From contig NZ_CP026538.1 of NCBI RefSeq assembly GCF_004135975.1, positions 992,001 through 1,056,000 of the forward strand: 64,000 bases of DNA. Direction: 5' to 3'. This stretch comes from Solidesulfovibrio carbinolicus. GTDB lineage: Bacteria; Desulfobacterota; Desulfovibrionia; Desulfovibrionales; Desulfovibrionaceae. Positions within the stretch are counted from its first letter, which is position 1. Each line of letters opens with the position of its first letter. The position numbers and the translations under genes are program-made. Positions 1 through 8,509 of the stretch are shown here, in pieces. The notes under the pieces were generated by a model. It saw only the letters and a program-made list of their open reading frames with translations, had not been told where the DNA came from and made no database searches.

Positions 1-480
1 GACTACTACTGGGACGCCGGCACGGCCGAAGTTCAAAAGGCGCTTTTTCGCGACCAGCTGGCCCTGGCCCGGCAGCTCGACCTGCCCGTGGCCGTTCACA
101 GCCGCGACGCCGCCGCCGACACCCTGGCCATCCTCGACGACCTGGGCTTTGCCGGCCGGCCGCTGGTCTGGCACTGCTTCGGCGGCGACGCCGCCCTGGC
201 CGCCGAGATATCCCGGCGCGGCTTTCATCTCTCCGTGCCCGGACCGGTGACCTACGCCAAGAACACGGCTCTGGCCGAGGCCGTGGCCGGCTGCGACCCC
301 TCGCGGCTTTTGCTGGAAACCGACGCCCCCTATCTCGCGCCCGAGCCCTGGCGCGGCAAGCGCAACGAACCGGCCCTGCTGGCCTTCACGGCCGTGCGCG
401 TGGCCGGGCTGCTGGGCCTGGAGCCGGCCGAGCTGTGGCAAACCACCGGCGACAACGCCCGGGCGTTTTTTCGGCTGTAG
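1..480 (+). CDS. TatD family metal-dependent hydrolase (3' part)
   Basis: The gene enters from the left edge, so its start and the N-terminal metal site are missing; 159 codons are visible. TatD proteins are TIM-barrel metal-dependent DNases. The visible part has the family signatures: GLDYYWD-like start of the fragment (DYYWD), the metal motif VAVHSRDA around residue 35, WHCFGG further on, and ETDAPYLAPEPWRGKRNEP near the C-terminus. It ends with the usual helical tail. The next gene on the same strand starts 105 bases later. The family assignment is firm; the in vivo substrate is not shown by the sequence. Confidence 0.92.
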   Translation, partial: DYYWDAGTAEVQKALFRDQLALARQLDLPVAVHSRDAAADTLAILDDLGFAGRPLVWHCFGGDAALAAEISRRGFHLSVPGPVTYAKNTALAEAVAGCDPSRLLLETDAPYLAPEPWRGKRNEPALLAFTAVRVAGLLGLEPAELWQTTGDNARAFFRL

Positions 481-585
481 GCTCTCCTTTTCGAGCCCGT
501 CCGTTGGCCGGCCGTCTTGCCCAAAGCCGGCCGGCGCGGTAAGGTCGGCCGTGAAGTCTGACGCACAACCGGGAGACCTGCCGCC

Positions 586-1224
586 ATGACCCTTGAAATC
601 GCGACCCAGGGCGACATCGATCAGATCGTCGTATCCTCGCTGTCCCGCGCCTTTGTCCAGAAAATCTACCGCCACTGCTGGGGCAAGAACAACACCCCCT
701 ATTTCGCCGGCAACTGCTTCAAGGGCGTGCTCTATTTCGATGAGCGCCTGGCCATCAAGTACGCCGACGACGTGGGCTTTCCCTGGCGCGGCTGGCTGTC
801 GACCCCCAAGTTCCACCACCGCACCGGAGCCAGCCTGCACGGACTTTCGCTCTCCGTGCGCGACGCCGCCGGCCAGCGCGAAACCTCGGCCCTGGGGCTG
901 GCCGTGGCCGAGCAGCGGCCCCGGCTCGACGGCTTCCTGGAAGGCCTTGGCGACGACGAGGTGCTGGCCGTGCTCGGGGCCGTGGACAAGGGCGAGATGC
1001 TGTTCACTCTGGCCGATTTCGACGGAACCTTTGACGCCGACAAGCTGGTCATCGAAGTGGAGCGGTTTTCCGACCTCTACTGCGAGGAAGCCGTGGTCAC
1101 CGGGATGCGCTACGACGGCCGGGTCATGAGCATGGAGACCGGCGAATCCCGGGGCAAGAGCATGGTCGATCCCCTGCTGATTGGCCGCGACGGCAAGCTG
1201 CTGGACATGTACGACTTCGCCTGA
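586..1224 (+). CDS. conserved-looking protein of unknown function, 212 aa
   Basis: I do not recognise this protein. It is soluble (no signal peptide or membrane segment), has ordinary composition and runs in the same codon style as its neighbours, so it is a real gene. The start ATG follows a GGGAG about 11 bases upstream. The middle is rich in acidic residues and the C-terminal part reads like a beta-rich domain (VMSMETGESRGKSMVDPLLIG). It lies between the TatD gene and a single-domain response regulator; a hairpin follows its stop, so it may be a separate transcript. Confidence 0.75.
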   Translation: MTLEIATQGDIDQIVVSSLSRAFVQKIYRHCWGKNNTPYFAGNCFKGVLYFDERLAIKYADDVGFPWRGWLSTPKFHHRTGASLHGLSLSVRDAAGQRETSALGLAVAEQRPRLDGFLEGLGDDEVLAVLGAVDKGEMLFTLADFDGTFDADKLVIEVERFSDLYCEEAVVTGMRYDGRVMSMETGESRGKSMVDPLLIGRDGKLLDMYDFA

Positions 1225-1291
1225 TTCGGGCTTGGCCAATGCGCCGCCCGGACGGCAGCCTGGACCGTCGTCCGACGTCTGGCTTCAGGGT

Positions 1292-1318
1292 CCGGGGCGT
1301 CTTTTCTTGACGCCCCGG
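1292..1318 (+). terminator. 10-bp hairpin after the unknown gene
   Basis: CCGGGGCGTC at 1292-1301 pairs perfectly with GACGCCCCGG at 1309-1318 across a T-rich 7-base loop. There is no T-tract after the stem. The right arm overlaps the -35 box of the promoter at 1307, so it could act as an operator instead of a terminator. Confidence 0.4.
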
Positions 1319-1335
1319 GCCAACCCTCCTATAAC
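1307..1335 (+). promoter_or_regulatory. sigma-70-type promoter of the response regulator gene
   Basis: TTGACG (1307-1312), 17 bases, then TATAAC (1330-1335). This is close to the housekeeping consensus, and it lies 55 bases before the GTG start of the receiver gene. It is the best sigma-70-type site I see in the window. Confidence 0.65.
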
Positions 1336-1389
1336 CTACACTGTGACGATTCCCGCGATAACGCCGCGTCAACCGCTGCGGAGGCAGAC

Positions 1390-1767
1390 GTGAAATCCGT
1401 ATTGGTCGTGGACGACGATCCCAGCATTCGTGCCCTGATCCGGCTCTATCTGGAGAGCGCCGGTTATGCCGTCATTGAGGCGGCCGACGGCAAGCGGGCC
1501 ATGGCCGCCCTGGACGGGCAGCCGGTGGATCTGGTGATTCTCGACATCTTCATGCCGGAGATGGACGGGCTGGAAGTGTTGCAGGTGTTGCGGGGCCACT
1601 GCCAGACCTGCCGGGTGATGGCCATTTCCGGCGGTTCGGCCAAGATCGGCATGGATTTGCTGGGCCACGCCACCATTTTCGGGGCCGACGCGGTGCTCGA
1701 AAAACCCTTTGGCGAAGCCACCCTGCTGGATAAGGTGACCGCCCTTATCGGCCCCGCCGCCGACTGA
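1390..1767 (+). CDS. single-domain response regulator (receiver), 125 aa
   Basis: A stand-alone CheY-like receiver. The acidic pocket VVDDDP is at residues 6-11, the phosphoacceptor is Asp52 in VILDIFMPEMDG, and the switch lysine is in LEKPFG near residue 106. There is no output domain, so it should act by protein contact or as a phosphate shuttle. It starts at GTG behind GGAGG at about 1380-1384. It is convergent with a receiver-Hpt protein at 2023-2781, which suggests a shared phosphorelay (inference). Confidence 0.93.
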   Translation: MKSVLVVDDDPSIRALIRLYLESAGYAVIEAADGKRAMAALDGQPVDLVILDIFMPEMDGLEVLQVLRGHCQTCRVMAISGGSAKIGMDLLGHATIFGADAVLEKPFGEATLLDKVTALIGPAAD

Positions 1768-1961
1768 TCGTTTTTTTTTCCACGCGCCGCCCGTTTTTTG
1801 TCCCAGGCCTGTCCTCGGGCTTCCTCGACTGCCATGTAGGGCGTCTTCCCGTTTCGCCGGAGCAATGGTGTTTTCCGTCAAGCTCTGCCCAAAGCCTCTT
1901 TGGCTCCCCAACCGGCTGCGCACGCATCCTCGCCGTCCCCCTTGAAACCTTTCCTCCATAT

Positions 1962-2000
1962 GGGGGGTCCGGGGGCCTCAGGCCCCCGGCCGCCGGAGGC
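1962..2000 (-). repeat. GC-rich palindromic repeat, copy 1
   Basis: Copy of the GCCTCCGGCGGCC family with stem GGGGGCCTGAGGCCCCC (read on the minus strand). The box end lies 22 bases beyond the stop of the minus-strand receiver-Hpt gene, behind a purine-rich tract. Confidence 0.85.
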
Positions 2001-2022
2001 ATATCTTCCTCTTTCCCTTCGC

Positions 2023-2781
2023 TTACACCGGCCAGTCCAGGCGGGCCTTGGCCAAAAGGGCGGCGGCCCAGTCCCGGGCGGCGGCGGCGGCGTTGGTGTT
2101 GCCGGCGTCGGCCGCTCGTTCCAGGGCGGCGGCGGCCTTGGCCAGTTCGGGGAAGCCGTAAGAGCCGGCCGACCCCTTGAGCTTGTGGCCCTGGCGGCGG
2201 GCCTGATCCAGGTCGCCCTGGTCCAGGGCGGCGTGGGCCGCGTCCAGGGTCTGGCTGGCCAGGTCGAAAAAGAGGGGCAGCAGGGCGGCCAGTCGGCCAG
2301 GGTTTGGGGCGTCGGCGTCGTGGGGCCGGGGCGTGGTCGGTTCGGCGGACTCGCCTTCCGGCCCGAGATAGTGGAGCAGGGTGCGCAGCACGGCCGCCTT
2401 GCGTACGGGCTTGGCCAGAAAATCGGTGAATCCGGCCTGCTGGCAGCGCAGCCGGTGCTCATCCAGGGCGTGGGCGGTCAGCGCCAAAATGGGCGTGGGA
2501 CCTGCCCCGCGCTGCCGTTCCAGTTCCCGGATGCGCCGGGTGGCTTCGTAGCCGTCCACCACGGGCATTTCCAGATCCATGAGGATCAGATCGTAGGGCG
2601 CGGCGGCGAAACGTGCCACGGCCTCGTCCCCGTTTTCGGCCTCGTCGATGCTATAGTGGTCGCTTTCCAGGTAGAGGCGGATCAGGGTCAGATTGTCGCG
2701 ATTGTCGTCGACAAGCAGCAGGCGAGGGGGGCGGTGGCTGGTTCCATGGCGTATCCGGGGACAGGGGCCGTAAGTGTGCAA
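2023..2781 (-). CDS. response regulator with C-terminal Hpt domain, 252 aa
   Basis: Residues 20-140 are a receiver: LLLVDDN, phosphoacceptor Asp69 in LILMDLEMP, and Lys124 in FLAKPV. Residues 160-250 are a histidine phosphotransfer domain with His199 in the motif GHKLKGSAGSYG. REC-Hpt proteins pass phosphate between hybrid kinases and final receivers. The start is uncertain: a stop codon lies directly upstream, and TTG at 2781 is the only ordinary start codon before the receiver fold, with no clear Shine-Dalgarno. It faces the lone receiver at 1390-1767, a plausible partner. Confidence 0.88.
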   Translation of the reverse strand: MHTYGPCPRIRHGTSHRPPRLLLVDDNRDNLTLIRLYLESDHYSIDEAENGDEAVARFAAAPYDLILMDLEMPVVDGYEATRRIRELERQRGAGPTPILALTAHALDEHRLRCQQAGFTDFLAKPVRKAAVLRTLLHYLGPEGESAEPTTPRPHDADAPNPGRLAALLPLFFDLASQTLDAAHAALDQGDLDQARRQGHKLKGSAGSYGFPELAKAAAALERAADAGNTNAAAAARDWAAALLAKARLDWPV

Positions 2782-2837
2782 TCTCTAGCTTAAGGAAGAT
2801 AGCCGTTGGGCGGAAAAGCGCAAGGGGGAAAGGCGTG

Positions 2838-3065
2838 TCAAGGCCGCAGACACACGACCGTTTCGGGGCAGACGGCGGTGAAGTCGCGCAAAAACGTTTC
2901 CACCCGGCCGGCCTCGTCCGGGCTGTAGATCAGGCGCACCACGGCGGCGAACCGGTCCACCACCGTGGGCAGGGCCAGATTGTCCTCGGCCTGGAGAAAA
3001 AACGTCAACAGCGACACGTTGGCCGAGGCCAGGCGCACATACAGCCGGGCCGAACCGGTCGGCAC
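2838..3065 (-). CDS. small DUF4911-type protein, 75 aa
   Basis: The C-terminal part reads ARLYVRLASANVSLLTFFLQ and later VRLIYSPDEAGRVETFL, which resembles the short DUF4911 family known from delta-proteobacteria; its function is unknown. I chose the GTG at 3065, placed just before the conserved domain; an ATG upstream at 3167 would add a long Arg-rich extension overlapping the peptidase gene and looks wrong. It follows the Xaa-Pro peptidase by 38 bases on the same strand, so the two are probably cotranscribed. Confidence 0.6.
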   Translation of the reverse strand: MPTGSARLYVRLASANVSLLTFFLQAEDNLALPTVVDRFAAVVRLIYSPDEAGRVETFLRDFTAVCPETVVCLRP

Positions 3066-3103
3066 GGGATGGCGACGCCGCCGGGGCGGCCTTCTGCGCC
3101 GGC

Positions 3104-4192
3104 TCACAGGATGTCGCGTCCGGTTTCGGTGATAAGGGCCATGTGTTCCCAACGCGCGCCGCCCCATTCGGGATAGTACAGGCCCGGCTCCACGGTGACG
3201 ACCATGCCCGGTTCCAGCACGCTCTCGGCCGAGGGGTTGAGGCTTGGGCCTTCGTGGGTCTCCAGGCCGATGCCGTGGCCCAGGGAATGGGTGAAGCGTT
3301 CGGCCACGCCTTCCCGGGCAAAGACCTCCCGGGCCAGGGCGTAGGCCTCGCGGCAGGCCATGCCCGGGCCGATGCGCTCCAGCACGGCGGCCTGGGCGGC
3401 CTGGACGCGGGCGAGCATCTCGGTGAAGCGCGCCGGGGGCTTGCTTCCCACCCAGACGGTGCGGGTCTGGTCCGAGCAGTAGTCGTCGGCCCGGCCGCCC
3501 ACGTCCACCAGGACCAGGCAGCCGTCGGCGATGACGGTCTCCCCGGGAATGGCGTGGGGCAGGGCGGCGTTGGCGTCAACGGCCACGATGGGGGCAAAGG
3601 CCAGTTCGGAGGCCCCGAGCTCGCGGAAGCGTTTTTCGATCTCCCAGGCGGCCTGGGCCTCGGTGCGCCCGGGCAGGAGAATGTCCGGCAGGCTGGCCAT
3701 GACGCCGTGGTTGATGGCGGCCGAGCGGCGCATCCGGGCGATCTCGGCGGCGTCCTTGCGCAGGCGCAGCGGCTCCACGGCCAGGGCCACGGGCGTTAGG
3801 GGCAGAAGCGCGGACAGCCGGCCGTGGACGTCGAAGGACAGGCCGGCCGGCTCGAACCCCAGGCGCGTCACCCCTCGGGCCTTGAGGAAATCGGCGATGG
3901 CGGCGTAGCGCCCGGCCCCGTAGATGCAGAGGTTTTTTTCCGGCCACAGGCGCAGGGCGGCGTCGCGGTAGCGGGCGTCGGTGAAGAGATAGTCGTCGCC
4001 GTCGGCCGTGACAACGACATAGCCGGCGCTCTCGTTGCACTGGGGGTCGTGGAGTTCGAAGCCGCTTAAATAGAAACGGTTGGCGGCGTGGGACACGAGC
4101 AGGGCGTCGTGGCCCATGGCGGCCAGGGCGGCGCGCAAGCGGTCGCGGCGGCCGGCGAAAACGGGGCAGCCGCTTGTGGCGGTGGCGGTCAT
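3104..4192 (-). CDS. M24 family Xaa-Pro aminopeptidase/dipeptidase
   Basis: Of 362 residues, the N-terminal 130 form the creatinase-like domain (LVSHAANRFYLSGF, LFTDARY) and the rest the pita-bread metallopeptidase. Metal ligands can be seen in LVLVDVGGRADDYCSDQTRTVWVG, HSLGHGIGLETHEGP and the late glutamates in VVTVEPGLYYPEWGG and WEHMALITETG. It removes residues from peptides with proline in second position, in the cytoplasm. The start has AAGGAG eight bases upstream. It is followed by the small DUF4911 gene. Confidence 0.93.
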   Translation of the reverse strand: MTATATSGCPVFAGRRDRLRAALAAMGHDALLVSHAANRFYLSGFELHDPQCNESAGYVVVTADGDDYLFTDARYRDAALRLWPEKNLCIYGAGRYAAIADFLKARGVTRLGFEPAGLSFDVHGRLSALLPLTPVALAVEPLRLRKDAAEIARMRRSAAINHGVMASLPDILLPGRTEAQAAWEIEKRFRELGASELAFAPIVAVDANAALPHAIPGETVIADGCLVLVDVGGRADDYCSDQTRTVWVGSKPPARFTEMLARVQAAQAAVLERIGPGMACREAYALAREVFAREGVAERFTHSLGHGIGLETHEGPSLNPSAESVLEPGMVVTVEPGLYYPEWGGARWEHMALITETGRDIL

Positions 4193-4334
4193 GGCATCTC
4201 CTTCAGGCGGGACGCGCCCGCCCGCGAAGGTGTTTCAGATCGGGCCGGCGACGTCAACCGGCCGGCGGTCGGACGGGATATGGCGCGAGGAAACGCCTGC
4301 GCCCTCGGCTGGCCGACGCGTCGGAGGCAGGTTG

Positions 4335-5714
4335 TTAAAGCGCGTAGACGGTTTCCGGTTGTCCCAGGACGTGCCGCTGGGCCCACTCGATGCCCTGCAT
4401 GATGGAGTGGTCCATGTTGCCGACCTCGTATTTCCAGCCGCCGAAGCGTCCCCGGGACTGGATGCCCAGGCGCTCCAGGGCCGGCTGGAGCACGGCCAGG
4501 GCGGCGTCGCGCTCCAGGCAGGGGATGGGGTAGGCGTAGTCCACCCGCATTTCCCAGGAGGCGTTCTGGCCGGCGACGTCGGCCGGGGCCAAAAGCGTTG
4601 TGGCGACCAAGCCGTCCACGGTGGCCCGCTCCAGGCCGGCGAAGTCGGCCGGCTTGTGGGCGGAAAAGCTGGTCTCGGTCATGAACGCCCGGCTGCGCGG
4701 GATCATGCCGTCGGGGTCGGGGGTGTTTAAGGGCGAATAGTTGTGGAAATTGGTGACCCGATAAAACGGGCAGTCGGCTTCCGGGAAATACATCCAGCAG
4801 CGCGGGTCCGGGGGCGCGCCGGCAAAGCCCAGGCCGTGGATGACCGAGCCGCTGTGCTTGAGCCGTCCGGCCGCCTCGATCATGGCCGGGCTGGCCCCTT
4901 CCAGCTGGTCGGCGACGAAACGGTCCAGGGGGCCGGTGGTCAGCAGATGGTCGTAGAGGATGATGTCGCCGGAGGCGGTGAGCACGGTCTTTTCGGCCGC
5001 ATCGACCCGGCGGCAGGCCTCGCCCAGGCGTAGCCGGTCGGCAAAGCGGGCGGCCAGACGGCGAAAGATCTCGCCCGTGCCGCCGCGCAGGGGAAAGCTG
5101 AAGGTGTTGTTGGGGCCCCAGGCCACGTCGTCGGCGCCGTAGATGATGTTTTTGACCACCCGTCCGGCGTCCACCACCGAGACGCGCTCGCCGATCCAGC
5201 GGTGGGACATGGCCGTGGCCGGATGGGCCCAGACCTTGAAATTGTAGGGGACCATAAAAAGGCGCGCGATGCCCGGGCCGAACACCCGGTCGATCCACTC
5301 CCGGAAGTTGGCCGGCGCATCGGGGTGGACCCCGGCGGCGGCGTCGCGGCCGGCGGCCAGCAGCCCTTCGACGCATTCCCAGACGAGGTCCGGGGGCAGT
5401 CGGCGGATGTTGTTCTGGAAGGGGTAGGGAACGAAGGTTCCGGCCAGGCGAATCCAGGATTCGCGCTGGTGGCGCAGGACCTCGTCGCCAAGCAGTTCGT
5501 CGAGGAGCTTGTCGAAGGCTTTGTAGTGGGAGAAAACGACGTGTCCGCCCACGTCCCAGGTGTAGCCGGCGGCGTCGGTGAAGCTGGCGGCCAGGCCGCC
5601 GGGATAGGGATGGCGTTCCAGGACGAGAAAATCGTTTTCGCCGAGTTCGGCCAGGCGGTTGGCCGCGCCAAGGCCCGTGGGGCCGGCTCCGATGATCAGA
5701 TATTTGACGCGCAT
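4335..5714 (-). CDS. UDP-galactopyranose mutase-like flavoprotein, eukaryotic type
   Basis: A 459-residue FAD protein. The Rossmann motif GAGPTGLG is at residues 9-16. From recall, several blocks match fungal and protozoan UDP-galactopyranose mutases better than bacterial Glf: DVGGHVVFSHYKAFD, VPYPFQNNI, FMVPYNFKVWA, GPNNTFSFPLRGGTGEI, CPFYRVTNFHNYSP and GRFGGWKYEVGNMDHSIMQG. The enzyme interconverts UDP-galactopyranose and UDP-galactofuranose for surface glycans. The start is the ATG at 5714 with AGGAGG upstream; a longer reading to 5774 adds an unlikely Cys-rich leader. A terminator separates it from the RRM gene. The family call is strong; the substrate is inferred. Confidence 0.82.
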   Translation of the reverse strand: MRVKYLIIGAGPTGLGAANRLAELGENDFLVLERHPYPGGLAASFTDAAGYTWDVGGHVVFSHYKAFDKLLDELLGDEVLRHQRESWIRLAGTFVPYPFQNNIRRLPPDLVWECVEGLLAAGRDAAAGVHPDAPANFREWIDRVFGPGIARLFMVPYNFKVWAHPATAMSHRWIGERVSVVDAGRVVKNIIYGADDVAWGPNNTFSFPLRGGTGEIFRRLAARFADRLRLGEACRRVDAAEKTVLTASGDIILYDHLLTTGPLDRFVADQLEGASPAMIEAAGRLKHSGSVIHGLGFAGAPPDPRCWMYFPEADCPFYRVTNFHNYSPLNTPDPDGMIPRSRAFMTETSFSAHKPADFAGLERATVDGLVATTLLAPADVAGQNASWEMRVDYAYPIPCLERDAALAVLQPALERLGIQSRGRFGGWKYEVGNMDHSIMQGIEWAQRHVLGQPETVYAL

Positions 5715-5773
5715 GGTTGCCTCCTGGGGGATGGGGGCAGGCGAGCAACAACAGGGCCAGCCGGGAGTGGACA

Positions 5774-5810
5774 ATAAAACTCCCGGGGCCGGACGAGCCG
5801 GTCCCGGGAG
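5774..5810 (-). terminator. rho-independent terminator of the RRM gene
   Basis: On the minus strand CTCCCGGG and CCGG pair with CCGG and CCCGGGAG around a CTCGT loop, with one mismatch, and the stem is followed by TTTTATT. It lies 22 bases after the RRM stop codon and ahead of the UGM gene. Confidence 0.85.
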
Positions 5811-5831
5811 GAAAGATGTTGCGCCGGGCGT

Positions 5832-6110
5832 TTACCAGGCCGGGCGGCGGGGGGGACGCGGAGCGCGGGGCTTGGCCTCGTTGACCTTGAGGCTACGGCC
5901 TTCGAACTCGGCGCCGTCCAGGGCCCGGATGGCTTCGTCAGCGGCGGCGTCGTCGTCCATCTCCACGAATCCGAAGCCGCGCGGTTTGCCGGTCTCGCGG
6001 TCGGAAATCAGTTTGACGGACTGGACGGGGCCGTAACGGCCAAACAGGTCACGGACGCTTTCCTCGGTGGTGCGGAAGGGCAGGTTGCCAACATAGATGT
6101 TTTTGGACAT
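5832..6110 (-). CDS. RNA-binding protein with one RRM domain, 92 aa
   Basis: A single RNA recognition motif: RNP2 is IYVGNL at residues 4-9, and RNP1 is KPRGFGFVEM near residue 47. The C-terminal tail is Pro/Arg-rich (RAPRPPRRPAW). Such small RRM proteins bind single-stranded RNA and in several bacteria are cold-responsive. A paralogue starts at 63736 in this window. The gene has its own terminator and a long region upstream, so it is probably monocistronic with a long 5' leader. Confidence 0.95.
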   Translation of the reverse strand: MSKNIYVGNLPFRTTEESVRDLFGRYGPVQSVKLISDRETGKPRGFGFVEMDDDAAADEAIRALDGAEFEGRSLKVNEAKPRAPRPPRRPAW

Positions 6111-6602
6111 GAGACACGGACTCCCAAAACGGTTGACGTCAGCGAACGCGAAGCGTGGACGGAGGAGGGCTACCCGCCGGCTACGCTCCTCCCCGGGACA
6201 AACCCATCGGCCCTTGGGCCGTGAAGGCCTGACAGTTGGAGTGCGCCTGTCCGTCGGGACGGCGAAGGAAGATATGGCAGGCGTTGCGCACTCGTATTCC
6301 AGACTCCGTTAGAGTCTCGCCGCGCAAACACGGGGAGGACGGTCACGCACCACACGCGAAGTCGTCACGGGTTTGAGCGAACATGGAAAACGATACCGAA
6401 CCGGTCAATGGCTGGCAAGAAAAATTGTTCCTTTTTCCCCTTACATCCTGAAATTTTTCCGGTTTGCGTTGTTCCAAACCCGTCTTGAGGGTGTTTATTC
6501 CGACGAAAAGAGGATGCTTTCAGTCGTGAAATGCACTATCCTGTCCCTATGTGCTCGGGCACGCGTCCGGCGCGCCAACGTCAGGGAGGGCTGTACGACG
6601 CC
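6111..6602. other. 492-bp divergent intergenic region
   Basis: This lies between the RRM gene (minus) and the TPR gene (plus). It holds a small perfect hairpin, AGACTC and GAGTCT, at 6301-6317, and a stretch poorer in GC at about 6400-6540. It probably contains the promoters of both genes and a 5' leader for the RRM mRNA. I found no convincing promoter, tRNA or small gene in it. Confidence 0.5.
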
Positions 6603-7400
6603 ATGACGGGAAAAATCGGGGCCGAGCGTTTCGCCGTGGCCGTGTCGGTACGCGAAACCTATAAAATGGGCTTTAGCGGCACGACCCGCGAAGGCGAGCG
6701 GGTGCTTTACTATTACGCCGAAAAAACGCCCGAGGCGGGCATCAGCATCCAGGCCTTAAACGGCAACAGCGTGCCCAGCGGCGAGGTCACGCCGGTGAGC
6801 GATGAGGAATTCCTCCAGAAGTTCAAACCCGAGCCGCTCATGTACTACAATCTGGTCAAGCCGCGCATGGAAGCCATGCAGGCCGAGCTGGATCGCGGCG
6901 AGAAGCACCTGGAGGCCGGCCGGCTGGAGCGGGCCGAGGAATCCTTTCAGAAAGCCCTGGCCTACGACGCCGAGAACCTGCGCGCCATCTTCGGCCTGGG
7001 CAACGCCTATCTGTCCGGCGGCAAGCTCGACGACGCCCGCGACATCTTCGACAAGATCATGGGCATCGAGCTGGCCTTTGGCCCGGAAAACAAGTTTCTT
7101 TTCAACGAATTCGGCATCCGGATGCGCAAGGCCGGGCTGTTGGCCCTGGCCAAGTCGTATTACGAGAAAGCCCTGGCCGTCAGCGAAAACGACGAAAACC
7201 TGCTGTTTAATCTCGGCCGGGTGCTCTACGAGTTGGAGGAGTACGACGGCGCGGTGGAGGCGGCCGAGCGCTGTCTGGCCATCAATCCCGGTTTTCTCAT
7301 CGCGGCCAAGCTGGCCAAGGCGGCCCGCCGCCAGGCGGCCACGGCAGCTGTCGGCGACGCTACGCCTGGGGCTGCGTCCCCGCTCGCGCAAGACGCCTGA
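6603..7400 (+). CDS. TPR-repeat protein, 265 aa
   Basis: The N-terminal 85 residues are an unrecognised domain (YKMGFSGTTREGERVLYYY). From about residue 95 onward come tetratricopeptide repeats: LERAEESFQKALAYDAENL, LDDARDIFDKIMGI, LALAKSYYEKALAVSENDEN and YDGAVEAAERCLAINPGF. These form a protein-protein docking surface. There is no signal peptide. The start at 6603 follows GGAGGG; an in-frame ATG at 6531 would add 24 residues with no ribosome site. Its partner is unknown. Confidence 0.85.
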   Translation: MTGKIGAERFAVAVSVRETYKMGFSGTTREGERVLYYYAEKTPEAGISIQALNGNSVPSGEVTPVSDEEFLQKFKPEPLMYYNLVKPRMEAMQAELDRGEKHLEAGRLERAEESFQKALAYDAENLRAIFGLGNAYLSGGKLDDARDIFDKIMGIELAFGPENKFLFNEFGIRMRKAGLLALAKSYYEKALAVSENDENLLFNLGRVLYELEEYDGAVEAAERCLAINPGFLIAAKLAKAARRQAATAAVGDATPGAASPLAQDA

Positions 7401-7435
7401 CCGGCCCCGCAACCCCCTTTATCCTTTTCCCATTT

Positions 7436-7474
7436 GGGGGGTCTGGGGGCATCAGGCCCCCAGCCGCCGGAGGC
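7436..7474 (-). repeat. GC-rich palindromic repeat, copy 2
   Basis: Same family, with the paired change in the stem (CTGGGGG opposite CCCCCAG instead of CCGGGGG opposite CCCCCGG). The box end is 37 bases past the stop of lplA, behind a GA-rich tract. Confidence 0.85.
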
Positions 7475-7511
7475 ATTCTTCCTTCTTCCCTCTTTCCCCT
7501 CTCTCCGTCCC

Positions 7512-8483
7512 CTAAAACAAACACTCCACCAACTCCTCCACGCCCACGCCCAGCAGATACTCGCCCAGCTCCACCCCGCCCAAGCACTCGGCCAGGGCGT
7601 CGCGGTCGTGGCGGCAGCCGGCCAGCGCCGCTTCCAGCTCGGCCACGTCGCGCCGGCCGAAATAGTCGCCCAGAAGCCGCGCCGCAAGGATGACGCCGCC
7701 TTTGACGTCCAGATGGGCCTCGATGAGCCCGCCGGGCGTGCGGCGCGTCCGGGTGAAGCCGTAGGCCGGCGAGGCCCCGAAATTCCAGTCGTAGGTCCGG
7801 TAGCGGCTCTCGGCCAGGGAGGCCGCGCCGGCGGCCTCGTCCGGGGCCAGCGCCAAGTCGCCCGGGGCCGCGCCCGGGCAGACATGCCCCATGACGTGGC
7901 CCATGAAGTCGGTCACGGCCATGGGTGCGGGCAGGTGGGCGGCGATGTTGGTGACGCGCTTGGCCACGCTTTTGACGGCCTTGTCGCGGTATTTTTCGGG
8001 ATCGACCCGAAGCGCTCCGGCCAGATGGGAGACGTCGGCGTCAAAGAGCAGCGTGCCGTGGTGCAGCACCCGGTCGCGCCAGACGTGCTGGGCGTTGCCG
8101 GAGAATTTTTGGCCCTCGATGGTCAGGTCGTTTCGGCCCTCGAAAGCGCACGCTACGCCCAGGGCCGCCACCGCCGCCAGAATCGGGGCGGTGAAGCCCC
8201 TAAAGTCCATGGCTCCGCCGCCGAGGCTGATAAACGTGAAATTGACGTTGCCCAGATCATGGAAGACCGCGCCGCCGCCGCTTAAACGGCGCACCACCGG
8301 GATGCCCCGCTCCCGCACGAAGGCTTCGTCGATCTGGGCGCGGGTGTTTTGGTTGCGCCCGACAATGACGGCCGGGGCGTTGCGCCACAGCATGAACACG
8401 TCGGTAGTGGCGTTTTTGAGCAGCCACTCCTCGGTGGCGAGATTCACGGCCGGATCGGTGGTCTCAAGCAAAATGGCGCGCAC
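7512..8483 (-). CDS. lplA: lipoate-protein ligase A
   Basis: A 323-residue protein of the biotin/lipoate ligase fold. Visible signatures are NLATEEWLL near residue 15, FMLWRNAPAVIVGRNQN, and the substrate loop VVRRLSGGGAVFHDLGNVNFTFI at about residues 83-105. The C-terminal accessory domain expected of bacterial LplA is present. It activates lipoate with ATP and attaches it to lysines of lipoyl domains such as glycine cleavage H protein. It is on the same strand as ubiB, whose stop at 8510 lies 26 bases upstream, so the pair is likely cotranscribed. Confidence 0.93.
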   Translation of the reverse strand: MRAILLETTDPAVNLATEEWLLKNATTDVFMLWRNAPAVIVGRNQNTRAQIDEAFVRERGIPVVRRLSGGGAVFHDLGNVNFTFISLGGGAMDFRGFTAPILAAVAALGVACAFEGRNDLTIEGQKFSGNAQHVWRDRVLHHGTLLFDADVSHLAGALRVDPEKYRDKAVKSVAKRVTNIAAHLPAPMAVTDFMGHVMGHVCPGAAPGDLALAPDEAAGAASLAESRYRTYDWNFGASPAYGFTRTRRTPGGLIEAHLDVKGGVILAARLLGDYFGRRDVAELEAALAGCRHDRDALAECLGGVELGEYLLGVGVEELVECLF

Positions 8484-8509
8484 GGCAGGTCCTTTGCGGC
8501 TGGTGGTTG

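Noticed and set aside
6531-6602. Upstream start for the TPR protein
   Set aside because: The added 24 residues are Cys/Arg-rich and have no ribosome site; the ATG at 6603 follows GGAGGG.
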